This document shows positions 1-6,652 of a stretch of DNA of 7,318 nt, one piece after another. Position numbers and translations under genes: made by a program. The DNA is taken from contig JBKJKM010000009.1 of the NCBI GenBank assembly GCA_046597375.1, positions 1-7,318 on the forward strand, in the 5' to 3' direction. This stretch comes from DATLED01 sp046597375 (GTDB lineage: Bacteria > Actinomycetota > Acidimicrobiia > Acidimicrobiales > CADCTF01). How positions within the stretch are numbered: the stretch's first letter is position 1; each line of letters opens with the position of its first letter. The notes below the pieces were generated by a model. It ran no database searches, had not been told where the DNA came from, and saw only the letters and a program-made list of their open reading frames with translations.

Positions 1-285
1 CGTGAGGTCGATGACCTCGTCGTCACGGGCTCGGCCGACGGAGTCGTCACCTTCCTGGGGCAGGAGCTGGTCGACGGGCACGGTGTAGAACTTGGCCAAG
101 CGTTGCAGCCGGGGCACCGAGATAGCCCGCTCGCCTCGCTCGTAGGCGCCGAGCACCGATGCCTTGAACTCCTGGGTCGAGGAGGACTCGACCTCCTGGA
201 GCGACAGGCCTTTCTGCTTCCGGATGAGGCGAAGGCGCTCGCCGACGCGGCGCGCGTAGTTCGTCGGCATCTCGTTTTCCGTCAT
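1..285 (-). CDS. bldD: BldD-like XRE-family transcriptional regulator (N-terminal part, cut by window edge)
   Basis: The first 95 residues are visible; the C-terminus lies beyond the left edge. Residues 9-76 form a lambda-repressor/XRE helix-turn-helix of the BldD type: an arginine-rich lead-in (ARRVGERLRLIRKQKGLSL), then LGAYERGERAISVPRLQRLA and FYTVPVDQLLP. This closely parallels Streptomyces BldD (GSYERGDRAVTVQRLAELADFYGVPVQELLP, from memory). In Streptomyces, BldD is a c-di-GMP-responsive master repressor of development. The c-di-GMP-binding C-terminal domain is not in the window, so that property is inference. The ATG at 285 is preceded by a GAGGGGG ribosome binding site (295-301, 9-base spacing), which fixes the start better than the in-frame ATG at 270. 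The acidic stretch after residue 77 looks like the interdomain linker. It lies 82 bases downstream of rsmE on the same strand, so it has its own promoter or is read through from the heat-shock unit. Confidence 0.85.
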   Translation of the reverse strand, partial: MTENEMPTNYARRVGERLRLIRKQKGLSLQEVESSSTQEFKASVLGAYERGERAISVPRLQRLAKFYTVPVDQLLPQEGDDSVGRARDDEVIDLT

Positions 286-367
286 CGGGTACGACCCCCT
301 CACATCTCACCTCAAGTATTCCACGCCGGATGCCGAAACACCCACCTTCCGTGAACATAAACGCTAT
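286..367 (-). promoter_or_regulatory. Leader region of the bldD-like gene, with RBS and weak promoter-like sequence
   Basis: This is the gap between the rsmE stop and the bldD-like start. On the minus strand it holds the strong Shine-Dalgarno GAGGGGG at 295-301. An AATACT hexamer at 315-320 could be a -10 box (4 of 6 to TATAAT), but no convincing -35 lies 16-18 bases before it. Two half-site-like words, TCACA (300-304) and TCACC (307-311, plus strand), resemble the TCAC half of early BldD box descriptions. I found no full palindromic BldD box, so autoregulation is only a possibility. There is no clear terminator hairpin after rsmE. Confidence 0.3.
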
Positions 368-1084
368 TCACGACCGCGGAATGCGTCCATCGACGGCGAT
401 CACCGCACCCCAGCGGAGCGCGCTGAGCAGAACGCCGGCCGCCACCGCCGCCGTCTCGGCGCGCAACACCGTCGGCCCGAATCGGACGAAACGCCCAGTG
501 AAGGCGCGTTCCTCGTCTGACCAGCCCCCCTCAGGACCGATGAGGACGGTCGACCCGGTTCCCAGGTTCGGCGGGTCTCCGGCGAGGTCGGCGAGGGCGA
601 CGTCCGACTCCTCGGCGGCGAGGAGAGCGGGCAATTCCTTGAGGGGTTCGACCTTGGGCAGCCAGCGCCGGCGCGACTGCATGGATGCTTCGACGGACAC
701 CCGGCGGAGCCGTTCGAGGTTGCGGGCCGCCTTGGCTGGGTCCCACCTGACGATGGAACGGGCGGCCACGAACGGGAGGATACGGTCGACCCCGCATTCG
801 CTGAGCTTCTGCACGATCCATTCGGGCTTGTCCCCCTTGACCAGGGCGAAGCCGACGGCGATCGAGGGTACGGGGGGCGCTTCGATCTCGATCTCGCCGA
901 CCGACTCGAGGACGGCGCCCGCACCGTAGGAGCACACCCGGAGACCGCCCCGACCATCCGAAACCGTCACCGTCTCGCCAGCACGGAGTCGGAGCACCCG
1001 CTCGATGTGGTGTCGGTCGCCGTCGCCGACAACCGGGTATTCGAGGTCGTCGACGAAAAGGTGCGCCGCGACTCTGTCTGGCAC
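368..1084 (-). CDS. rsmE: 16S rRNA (uracil1498-N3)-methyltransferase RsmE
   Basis: A 238-residue protein, normal length for the family (E. coli RsmE is about 243). RsmE is a SPOUT-class enzyme that uses S-adenosylmethionine to make m3U1498 in the decoding region of 16S rRNA on the 30S subunit. The family signatures are in order: an N-terminal PUA-like part beginning AHLFVDD; LVKGDKPEWIVQKLSECGVD (81-100); EASMQSRRRWLP (132-143); the knot motif LIGPEGGWSDEE (181-192); and LRAETAAVAAG (207-217), which with the preceding motif forms the SAM pocket. The start is GTG at 1084, 7 bases after the dnaJ stop. No strong ribosome binding site is visible, so translation is probably coupled to dnaJ. The order hrcA-dnaJ-rsmE is common in Actinomycetota and other bacteria, so CIRCE/HrcA control probably extends to this gene. 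It ends with TGA at 368-370. Confidence 0.95.
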   Translation of the reverse strand: MPDRVAAHLFVDDLEYPVVGDGDRHHIERVLRLRAGETVTVSDGRGGLRVCSYGAGAVLESVGEIEIEAPPVPSIAVGFALVKGDKPEWIVQKLSECGVDRILPFVAARSIVRWDPAKAARNLERLRRVSVEASMQSRRRWLPKVEPLKELPALLAAEESDVALADLAGDPPNLGTGSTVLIGPEGGWSDEERAFTGRFVRFGPTVLRAETAAVAAGVLLSALRWGAVIAVDGRIPRS

Positions 1085-1091
1085 GGGACCG

Positions 1092-2231
1092 CTACTTGAA
1101 GGCGGAGCGGATGCGGGAAAGGAAGCCGGTGTCGGCCGGGGCCACGTCCTCGCCCCGGAGCGCAGCCAAGCGGCGGAGGAGCTCGTCCTCCTCCTTGGTC
1201 AGATCCGAGGGCGTATCGACGAACACCTGCAGCCGGAGGTCCCCCCGACCACGACCTCCGCGGGCGGCACCGGCCGGCACCCCGCGATCTCGGAGCTCGA
1301 AGACCCGACCGGACTGCGTACCCGGCGGCAGCGCGAGATCCTCCTCACCGTCAAGGGTCTCGAAACGGAGGTGGGCGCCGAGAGAGGCCTGGGTCATGGT
1401 CACATGAAGATCGGCCCAGAGATCGTGACCGTCGCGACGGAACCGTTCATGAGGGCGCACCCGCGTGTGCAGGTAGAGGTCGCCCAACGGGCCGCCCCGG
1501 GGACCGGCGCCGCCGCGACCGGGCAGGCGAAGCTGGGTGCCGTCGTCGACGCCCGGCGGGATGTCGACCTCGTAGGTCTTCTCCTCGGTGCGCCGACCCT
1601 CACCACGACAGGCGGTGCACGGGGTGGCGATCTCCTGGCCCTGCCCCGCGCAGCGCTGGCAGGGGCTGGCCGTGACCATCTGGCCGAGGATCGACTGGCG
1701 CACGCGCCGGACCTCGCCGGAACCACCGCACCCCGGGCAGGTGGTGACGGACGTCCCCGGCGCCGCACCCGTGGCCTCGCAGGCGTCGCAGGGCACCGGC
1801 GCCCGCAGCTTGATCTCACGGCGGACGCCGAAGACCGCCTCGGTGAAGTCGAGCTCGAGCAGCAGCTCGAGGTCGTTGCCACGCGCCGGCCCGCCGCGAC
1901 GGCCCCCACCGCCGAAGCCACTTCCGCTGGCGCCGCCGAAGAAGGCGTCGAAGATATCGCCCAGCCCGCCGCCGGCCGTCCCGCCGAACGGGTCGCCGCC
2001 GCCCGTCCGGGCCGCACCCTCCGGACCGAAATGGTCGTAGCGGCGGCGGCGCTCGGGATCGCGCAAGGTCTCGTACGCCGTGCTCACGTCCTTGAAGCGC
2101 TCGTGGGCCGAGGGGTCGTCCGGGTTGGCATCGGGGTGCAGTTCGCGGGCGAGCTTCCGGTAGGCCTTCTTGATCTGGTCGTCGTCGGCCGAACGGCTGA
2201 CGCCGAGGAGCTCGTAGTAGTCCGTCGCCAC
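1092..2231 (-). CDS. dnaJ: Chaperone protein DnaJ (type I Hsp40; the hrcA-linked paralogue, DnaJ2-like)
   Basis: A 379-residue co-chaperone that hands unfolded clients to DnaK and stimulates its ATPase in the cytoplasm. The J domain spans about 1-70 with the essential HPD at 32-34. A Gly/Phe-rich linker (about 75-116) includes GDIFDAFFGG. Four zinc motifs follow, at C148/C151, C165/C168, C191/C194 and C205/C208. The C-terminal substrate-binding domains include GDLYLHTRVRPHERFRRDGHDL. The first zinc motif reads CDACEATG, with Ala where the CxxCxGxG consensus has Gly; all eight cysteines are kept. The start is GTG at 2231, giving VATDYYELLGV, the standard J-domain opening. It is preceded by GAAGG with 6-base spacing and lies 2 bases after the hrcA stop. 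A longer in-frame reading upstream only overlaps hrcA and matches nothing in DnaJ. Actinomycetes often carry a second dnaJ beside dnaK/grpE; this is the hrcA-linked copy. Confidence 0.96.
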   Translation of the reverse strand: MATDYYELLGVSRSADDDQIKKAYRKLARELHPDANPDDPSAHERFKDVSTAYETLRDPERRRRYDHFGPEGAARTGGGDPFGGTAGGGLGDIFDAFFGGASGSGFGGGGRRGGPARGNDLELLLELDFTEAVFGVRREIKLRAPVPCDACEATGAAPGTSVTTCPGCGGSGEVRRVRQSILGQMVTASPCQRCAGQGQEIATPCTACRGEGRRTEEKTYEVDIPPGVDDGTQLRLPGRGGAGPRGGPLGDLYLHTRVRPHERFRRDGHDLWADLHVTMTQASLGAHLRFETLDGEEDLALPPGTQSGRVFELRDRGVPAGAARGGRGRGDLRLQVFVDTPSDLTKEEDELLRRLAALRGEDVAPADTGFLSRIRSAFK

Positions 2232-2233
2232 GA

Positions 2234-3250
2234 TCAGCCTTCGGACAGGCGGCGTCCGAGCCGCTGACTCACCAGTGCGACCGCTGCGAGTGCCTGCGGG
2301 TACTTCATGCGGGTCGGGCCGACCACGCCGATGGTGCCTGCCGCCTCGCCCTCGACCTCGTACGGCGCCACCACGACCGAGCACTCGGCCAACGACTCGT
2401 GACCGACCTCGCTCCCGATCGCGACGGAGAGGCCGCGATCGAGCACATCCTTCAAGAGGCTCACGACGACGTACTGCTGCTCCAGGATCTGCAGCACCTG
2501 GCCGACGGTGCCGACGGCGTCGAAGGCCGACGCCATACGCGAGGCCCCACCGACGAACACGTGGTCGGGCTCGTCGTCGTGGCTGCGACGGAGGTCAGCC
2601 ATGGCGGCGGCGGCCACGGCGTCGACGACCGGGTCGCCGCTCGCCGGCACGACGGCGTCCTCACCGAGGACATGACCAATAACGGCGGCGGCCAGGTGGG
2701 CGGAAGCAGCGGCGAGGAACTCGTCGCCTGTGTCCTCGGCGAACTCGAGGGAACGCTTCTCGACGACACCGTTCGACAGGACGACGACCAGCAGTGCGAC
2801 TCGGGGCGCCAGCCCGACGAGTTGGATCGACCGGACGTGGGCGGCCTCGTGCGGCGGACCCACCACGACGGCCGCGTAATCGGTGAGGTTGGACAGCAGC
2901 CGACTGGTGTCGTGCAACATCTGTTCGAGGGCACCGTGGGTGGTGTTGAAGAAGCTCTGTACGGCATGGCGTTGCGCCGGCTGCAGCGACCCCTTGGGCG
3001 CCAACTGATCGACGAAGAACCGATAGCCCTTTTCGGTCGGGATCCGTCCGGCGCTGGTGTGTGGCTGGGTGAGATAGCCCTCGCGCTCGAGCACCGACAG
3101 CTCGTTGCGCACGGTCGCCGGCGACACCTGCAGCCCACCAGCGGCTACCAGGCGTGAAGACCCCACTGGTTGCGCCGTGTCGATGTACTCCTCGACCACG
3201 GCTCGCAGGATCTCGGCCTTTCGGTCGTCGAGCGTCGAGCGGTCCTCCAT
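2234..3250 (-). CDS. hrcA: Heat-inducible transcription repressor HrcA
   Basis: A 338-residue repressor, the usual size. HrcA dimers bind the CIRCE operator and shut off chaperone genes; folding of HrcA depends on GroE in the best-studied systems, so unfolded protein titrates the chaperone and derepresses the regulon. The N-terminal winged helix is clear: LDDRKAEILRAVVEEYIDT (7-25), SPATVRNELSVLEREGYL (43-60), then QPHTSAGRIPTEKGYRFFVD (62-81), the family hallmark. The GAF-like dimerisation and C-terminal parts include YAAVVVGP and the ending GTIGVVGPTRMKYPQALAAV. The ATG at 3250 is chosen because it opens the conserved region with a GGAG site 5 bases upstream (3256-3259). The longer reading from 3334 crosses the CIRCE element and has no family match. 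This is the first gene of hrcA-dnaJ-rsmE and is very probably autoregulated. Confidence 0.96.
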   Translation of the reverse strand: MEDRSTLDDRKAEILRAVVEEYIDTAQPVGSSRLVAAGGLQVSPATVRNELSVLEREGYLTQPHTSAGRIPTEKGYRFFVDQLAPKGSLQPAQRHAVQSFFNTTHGALEQMLHDTSRLLSNLTDYAAVVVGPPHEAAHVRSIQLVGLAPRVALLVVVLSNGVVEKRSLEFAEDTGDEFLAAASAHLAAAVIGHVLGEDAVVPASGDPVVDAVAAAAMADLRRSHDDEPDHVFVGGASRMASAFDAVGTVGQVLQILEQQYVVVSLLKDVLDRGLSVAIGSEVGHESLAECSVVVAPYEVEGEAAGTIGVVGPTRMKYPQALAAVALVSQRLGRRLSEG

Positions 3251-3276
3251 TGGCACTCCATGGTACCGAGTGCTAA
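3250..3276 (-). promoter_or_regulatory. CIRCE operator (HrcA binding site) overlapping the hrcA start codon
   Basis: On the minus strand the element reads TTAGCACTC, a 9-base spacer GGTACCATG, then GAGTGCCAA. The consensus is TTAGCACTC-N9-GAGTGCTAA, so one arm is perfect, the other has one change (T to C), and the spacer length is exact. The final base of the second arm (3250) is the A of the hrcA ATG. The GGAG that serves as ribosome binding site (3256-3259) straddles the spacer and the second arm. In the transcript the inverted repeat could pair and bury this site, adding translational control to HrcA binding; that part is inference. I see no convincing -35/-10 pair in the GC-rich 60 bases upstream. 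Confidence 0.95.
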
Positions 3277-3335
3277 GGGCTGGGAACAGTCCGCCTCCGC
3301 CCTGACCGCCGAACGGTGCGCGTGCGCTGAGCACC

Positions 3336-3358
3336 CGCGGTCCCCGAGGGGTGACCGG
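3336..3358 (-). terminator. Possible terminator hairpin after the subtilase gene
   Basis: The hairpin begins 11 bases after the subtilase stop codon. On the minus strand CCGGT pairs with ACCG(C)GG, and inside it CCC pairs with GGG around a CTCG loop, with a two-base bulge on one side. No T-run follows, which is common for hairpin terminators of high GC actinomycetes but weakens the call. Its position just ahead of the CIRCE-controlled unit would separate the protease gene from hrcA. Confidence 0.35.
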
Positions 3359-3369
3359 CAGCTCCGGTA

Positions 3370-5304
3370 TCAGCCCGTGATCTTGATCGTGCCGGTGGTG
3401 GCGGCAGAGATGCCAGCGTCATCGGTGACCCGGACGCTCCACCCGAACAGCCGGGGGCGATCGGGGTTGTAGGCGTGGGTGGCGGTCGGCGACGACGACG
3501 TGATCGTGGTGCCATCGCCGAAGGTGAAGGTGTAGGAGACGATGGAGCCGTCAGGGTCGAACGAGGCCGAGGCGTCGAAGGTGACGGTGGCACCGGCTTT
3601 GGCTCTCGCGGGCACGGAGGCCGAGGCGGACGGGGGGTTCGAGCTGCGAACGGCGACGGCGACGGCGGCCGATGCCAGGCCCCGGTCGTCGACGACCCGG
3701 ACGGACGGGGCGAAGGCGCCGGGACCGTAGACCTGGGCGAGCGTGGGCAGGGTGGTCACCACATCGATGTCGCCGTCTCCCTCGGTGTCCCATCGGTACT
3801 CGACGATGGCGTCGCCGTCGGCGTCTGTCGATCCCGAGGCATCGAGCGAGACCTGGAGCGGCGCTTCCCCAACGCCGGGCGAGGCGACGAGCGAGGCGAG
3901 AGGAGCGTGGTTCAGGGCAGCCAACGCCGCCTGGACGGCGGCGAGCGCATTGACCTGGCCGGCTCCGCAGTGCGCCACCGGGCACCCGGCCATCGGCGTG
4001 GCCGTCGTCGCCAAGAGGTTGCGGACCTGGGCCGGCGTCAGCGCCGGGTTGGCCTCGAGCAGGAGGGCGACGACGCCGGCGACGTGGGGGGCCGACATCG
4101 ACGTTCCGATGGTTGCCGTGTAGTGCAGCGTGTGCTCCGGGGCGATGATCCGAGGCGCCATCGGGTCGGTGAGGTCGAACGGGGAGGAGTTGGCGTTGGT
4201 GGCGAACCCGGTCACTGCACGAGTCGAGGCGATGAACGAGCCGGGAGCGACGAGCGTGGGGTGGTGGACGTCGTCGCCCGCGCTCGAGTAGTCGCCGAGG
4301 GTGCCCAGCTTGGTCGAACCGCCCACCGACACGACCCAGGACGGCCAGGCGTAGCGGTTCAAGACGTTTCCGCTGGCCTGCCCGTCGTTGCCGGCGGCGA
4401 ACACGACGGTGATGCCGGCCTGGGCGGCGGCCAGCGAAGCCCGGTTGAGCGGGTCGTTCGGGTCGTACGCGATCTTGCCGTCGGCCCACGAGTTGTTGAT
4501 GACCTTGATGCCGTACTCGACCCGATTGGCGAGGATCCAGTCGTAACCAGCGAGCGCGGTGAGCATGTCCGTGCCGTCGGCCGCACCTACGCCGATCAGG
4601 TCAGCGCCCGGCGCGACGCCCGTATAGGTGCCGTCCGAAGCCGTGCCCCGTCCTGCCACGATGCCGGCGACGTGGGTGCCGTGGCCCGTAGTGGTGTCGG
4701 TGGTGGTGAGGTCCTCGACGACGTACGTCGGCGACGCGTACTTCTGGTAGCCGAGGATCTTGACGTTCTGGACGGTGGTCGTCCCGTAGGCGAGATCAGG
4801 GTGGGTACCGTCGATACCAGAGTCGAGGACGGCGACGCCGACGCCTCGTCCGGTGAAGCCGTAAGGCGCCGCCCAGACGGCGTCGGCCTGGATCTGCGGC
4901 ACGCTCTCGCGCAGGGCCAGTTCAAGCGGGTGGTTGCCCCAGAGGGAGGCGACCGGGCCGAGCAGTGCGACCGCTCGGAGTTGGGCGGGGGTGCCCCGGA
5001 CGATGGCCATCGGCAGACTCGTGAGTCGCACGGTGTCGACGCCGAGCAACCGGATGGTCGCAAGTAAGGCGCTCGTCGGAGCCGAGTCGAACACCACGGC
5101 CGCCTCGAGGTCCTGCCCCGCTGCGGCACTGGTCAGCGCCTCGGTCAGTACGGCGTCCATCGGCGCCGGCAGCGCCGGACCGAAGGCGCCCGCCGGCGCC
5201 AACGGAAGTCCTGAAACCGCAGCGATGAGGAGGGCGAACGCGAGTCCGAGGTGGCGACGGCGGTGCACAACCACATCCTGGGCGTTGGCACCGTGAACGT
5301 CCAT
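3370..5304 (-). CDS. Secreted subtilisin-like serine protease (S8 family) with two PKD domains
   Basis: Up to 644 residues. Residues 14-41 look like a Sec signal peptide: HRRRH, a hydrophobic run LGLAFALLIAAV, and APAGA before Phe41. Residues about 66-130 resemble an I9-type propeptide. The catalytic domain (about 135-465) has Asp161 in VAVLDSGIDGTHPDL, His208 in GHGTHVAGIVAG, oxyanion Asn306 in FAAGNDG and Ser402 in GTSMSAPHVAG, so it should be active. Cys441 and Cys446 could pair. Two PKD-like beta domains follow (about 467-552 and 555-642), with VEYRWDTEGDGDID and VSYTFTFGDGT; such domains often bind protein or polysaccharide surfaces. There is no sortase motif or membrane anchor at the end, so it is probably released. 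Substrate is unknown. The ATG at 5304 lacks a ribosome binding site; the in-frame GTG at 5268 has AGGA 7 bases upstream and begins directly at the signal peptide, so the true start may be 5268. It lies 25 bases after the photolyase stop, possibly co-transcribed. Confidence 0.93.
   Translation of the reverse strand: MDVHGANAQDVVVHRRRHLGLAFALLIAAVSGLPLAPAGAFGPALPAPMDAVLTEALTSAAAGQDLEAAVVFDSAPTSALLATIRLLGVDTVRLTSLPMAIVRGTPAQLRAVALLGPVASLWGNHPLELALRESVPQIQADAVWAAPYGFTGRGVGVAVLDSGIDGTHPDLAYGTTTVQNVKILGYQKYASPTYVVEDLTTTDTTTGHGTHVAGIVAGRGTASDGTYTGVAPGADLIGVGAADGTDMLTALAGYDWILANRVEYGIKVINNSWADGKIAYDPNDPLNRASLAAAQAGITVVFAAGNDGQASGNVLNRYAWPSWVVSVGGSTKLGTLGDYSSAGDDVHHPTLVAPGSFIASTRAVTGFATNANSSPFDLTDPMAPRIIAPEHTLHYTATIGTSMSAPHVAGVVALLLEANPALTPAQVRNLLATTATPMAGCPVAHCGAGQVNALAAVQAALAALNHAPLASLVASPGVGEAPLQVSLDASGSTDADGDAIVEYRWDTEGDGDIDVVTTLPTLAQVYGPGAFAPSVRVVDDRGLASAAVAVAVRSSNPPSASASVPARAKAGATVTFDASASFDPDGSIVSYTFTFGDGTTITSSSPTATHAYNPDRPRLFGWSVRVTDDAGISAATTGTIKITG
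5276..5279 (-). promoter_or_regulatory. Ribosome binding site favouring a later start for the subtilase
   Basis: AGGA on the minus strand sits 7 bases before the GTG at 5268. That start would give an N-terminus VHRRRHLGLAFALL, a textbook signal peptide. The ATG at 5304 is preceded by CCCGAACGCGCC with no Shine-Dalgarno match and would add 12 polar residues ahead of the signal peptide. Confidence 0.45.
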
Positions 5305-5329
5305 GGCGCGTTCGGGCCGTTCGCTCTGG

Positions 5330-6631
5330 CTATTTCGTGCCCTTCACGGTGCCGTATCGGGCCAGGGCCTCTTGTCGCTCCTCCGCATGGTCGACCATCG
5401 GCGCCGGGTAGGCAGGCGTGGCGAACTCGGAGATGTAGCGACGGACGTAGGACCCATCGGGATCGAACTTGTCGCCCTGCAACGTGGGGTTGAAGACCCG
5501 GAAGTAGGGCGCGGCGTCGGTGCCGGTTCCGGCCACCCACTGCCACCCGTGTTGGTTCGAGGCAAGGTCGCCATCGACCAGGTGGTGCATGAAGTACCGG
5601 GCCCCGCGGCTCCAGTCGAGGTGCAGGTCCTTCACCAGGAAGCTGGCCGTGATCATCCGAACCCGGTTGTGCATCCATCCTTCACGGACGAGTTGACGCA
5701 TTCCCGCGTCGACGATCGGAAAGCCGGTGCGGCCCTCGGCCCAGGCGGCGAACCGCTCGTCGGCCTCGGGACCGACGTCGTAGGGCATCTTCCGCATGGC
5801 GGGCACCAGCGAGCGCCTCGCCGAGTCCGGGTGGTGCCACAGCACGTCGGCGTAAAACTCTCGCCACGCCACCTCGGTGCGGAAACGCTCGGCCCCCTTG
5901 CTCGGGCCCAACCCGTGAAGCAACTGGCGGGGGTGGACGACGCCGTACTTGAGGTAGGGCGACATCCGGGAGGTGGCGTCGACGGCAGGAAGGTTGCGAC
6001 CCTCGGCGTAGCCCCCTATCCCACTGACGAACTGGTCGAAGCGAGCATGAGCGGCGTCCTCCCCGGCCGCCGGCAGATCCGGCGCAGTCGGTCGGTCGTC
6101 GGGGATGCCGTCGCTTCGACCCGTCCGCCAGGAGACACCGTCGGGTGCCGAGGCCGGCGATGGCGATTGCACCGTCGACCACGCCCGATAGAACGGCGTG
6201 AAGACCTTGAACGGCGTGCCATCGCCCTTGCGCACCACACCGGGATCAACGGCATACGGCGAGCCCGTGCGGACGAGTCGCCGTCCGCCGGCCTCGAGGG
6301 CCCGTGCGACCAATTCGTCCCTCCCGCGGCCGTACGGGCCGAAGTCGGCCGCGACGTGGACGCTCGAGGCGCCCACCTCCTTGGCGACTGCGCCCACGAC
6401 CTCGAGCGGATCGCCGGTACGCACCACCAGGCGCCCCCCGATGGCGGCATCGAGCGCTCGCAGGTTGTCAGCCAGGAACGCCAGCCGATTGGGCCCGGAG
6501 GGTTTCCACAGCTGCGGATCGAGGACGAAGAGGCCGAGGACGTTGCCATCGCTCTCCTCGGCCGCCGCCAGTAGCGCGGGGTTGTCGGCCAGCCGAAGGT
6601 CGCGTCGGAACCACATCACGCTCACGCTCAT
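5330..6631 (-). CDS. phr: Deoxyribodipyrimidine photolyase (class I cryptochrome/photolyase family)
   Basis: A 433-residue light-driven DNA repair flavoenzyme that splits UV-induced pyrimidine dimers using reduced FAD. The N-terminal Rossmann-like antenna domain opens VMWFRRDLRLADNPAL and reaches about residue 130; the antenna cofactor cannot be told. The helical FAD domain has SRMSPYLKYGVVHPRQL (221-237), FRTEVAWREFYADVLWHHP (250-268), WAEGRTGFPIVDAGMRQL (297-314), GWMHNRVRMITASFLVKD (318-335) and DGDLASNQHGWQWVAGTG (353-370). By alignment to E. coli enzyme from memory, W340 and W363 match the inner and middle electron-transfer tryptophans W359 and W382, and W365 matches the lesion-contacting W384. 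The outer W306 position is Gly287. CPD activity is most likely, but another photolyase specificity cannot be excluded. ATG at 6631 is used; the ribosome binding site is weak. Upstream is the usp-like gene with a 135-base structured gap; the subtilase follows after 25 bases. Confidence 0.95.
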   Translation of the reverse strand: MSVSVMWFRRDLRLADNPALLAAAEESDGNVLGLFVLDPQLWKPSGPNRLAFLADNLRALDAAIGGRLVVRTGDPLEVVGAVAKEVGASSVHVAADFGPYGRGRDELVARALEAGGRRLVRTGSPYAVDPGVVRKGDGTPFKVFTPFYRAWSTVQSPSPASAPDGVSWRTGRSDGIPDDRPTAPDLPAAGEDAAHARFDQFVSGIGGYAEGRNLPAVDATSRMSPYLKYGVVHPRQLLHGLGPSKGAERFRTEVAWREFYADVLWHHPDSARRSLVPAMRKMPYDVGPEADERFAAWAEGRTGFPIVDAGMRQLVREGWMHNRVRMITASFLVKDLHLDWSRGARYFMHHLVDGDLASNQHGWQWVAGTGTDAAPYFRVFNPTLQGDKFDPDGSYVRRYISEFATPAYPAPMVDHAEERQEALARYGTVKGTK

Positions 6632-6652
6632 CCGACGACTACGAAGCCAAGG

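Noticed and set aside
4..18. GAGGTC-GAT-GACCTC hairpin near the left edge
   Set aside because: It lies within the coding sequence of the bldD-like gene, in codons for an acidic linker; short and probably incidental.
300..305. ATG immediately followed by TGA in the bldD leader (minus strand), a start-stop element
   Set aside because: A six-base match that overlaps the ribosome binding site region is likely chance; no other support.
1005..2267. Plus-strand reading frame of 420 codons opposite rsmE and dnaJ
   Set aside because: It covers conserved DnaJ and RsmE motifs on the other strand; no domain, and composition typical of an antisense shadow.
2232..2384. Possible 51-residue N-terminal extension of DnaJ
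   Set aside because: It overlaps the end of hrcA, is Arg/Gly-rich without homology, and the GTG at 2231 gives the canonical J-domain start with a ribosome binding site.
3251..3334. Possible 28-residue N-terminal extension of HrcA
   Set aside because: It would translate through the CIRCE operator and lacks family similarity; the ATG at 3250 has a GGAG site.
3475..5067. Plus-strand reading frame of 530 codons opposite the subtilase gene
   Set aside because: Low-complexity, Arg/Gly/Val-rich translation with no recognisable domain; it lies entirely over a gene with an intact catalytic triad and is expected from high GC codon bias.
5303..6574. Plus-strand reading frame of 423 codons opposite the photolyase gene
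   Set aside because: The minus-strand photolyase is unmistakable; the opposite frame shows no family motif.
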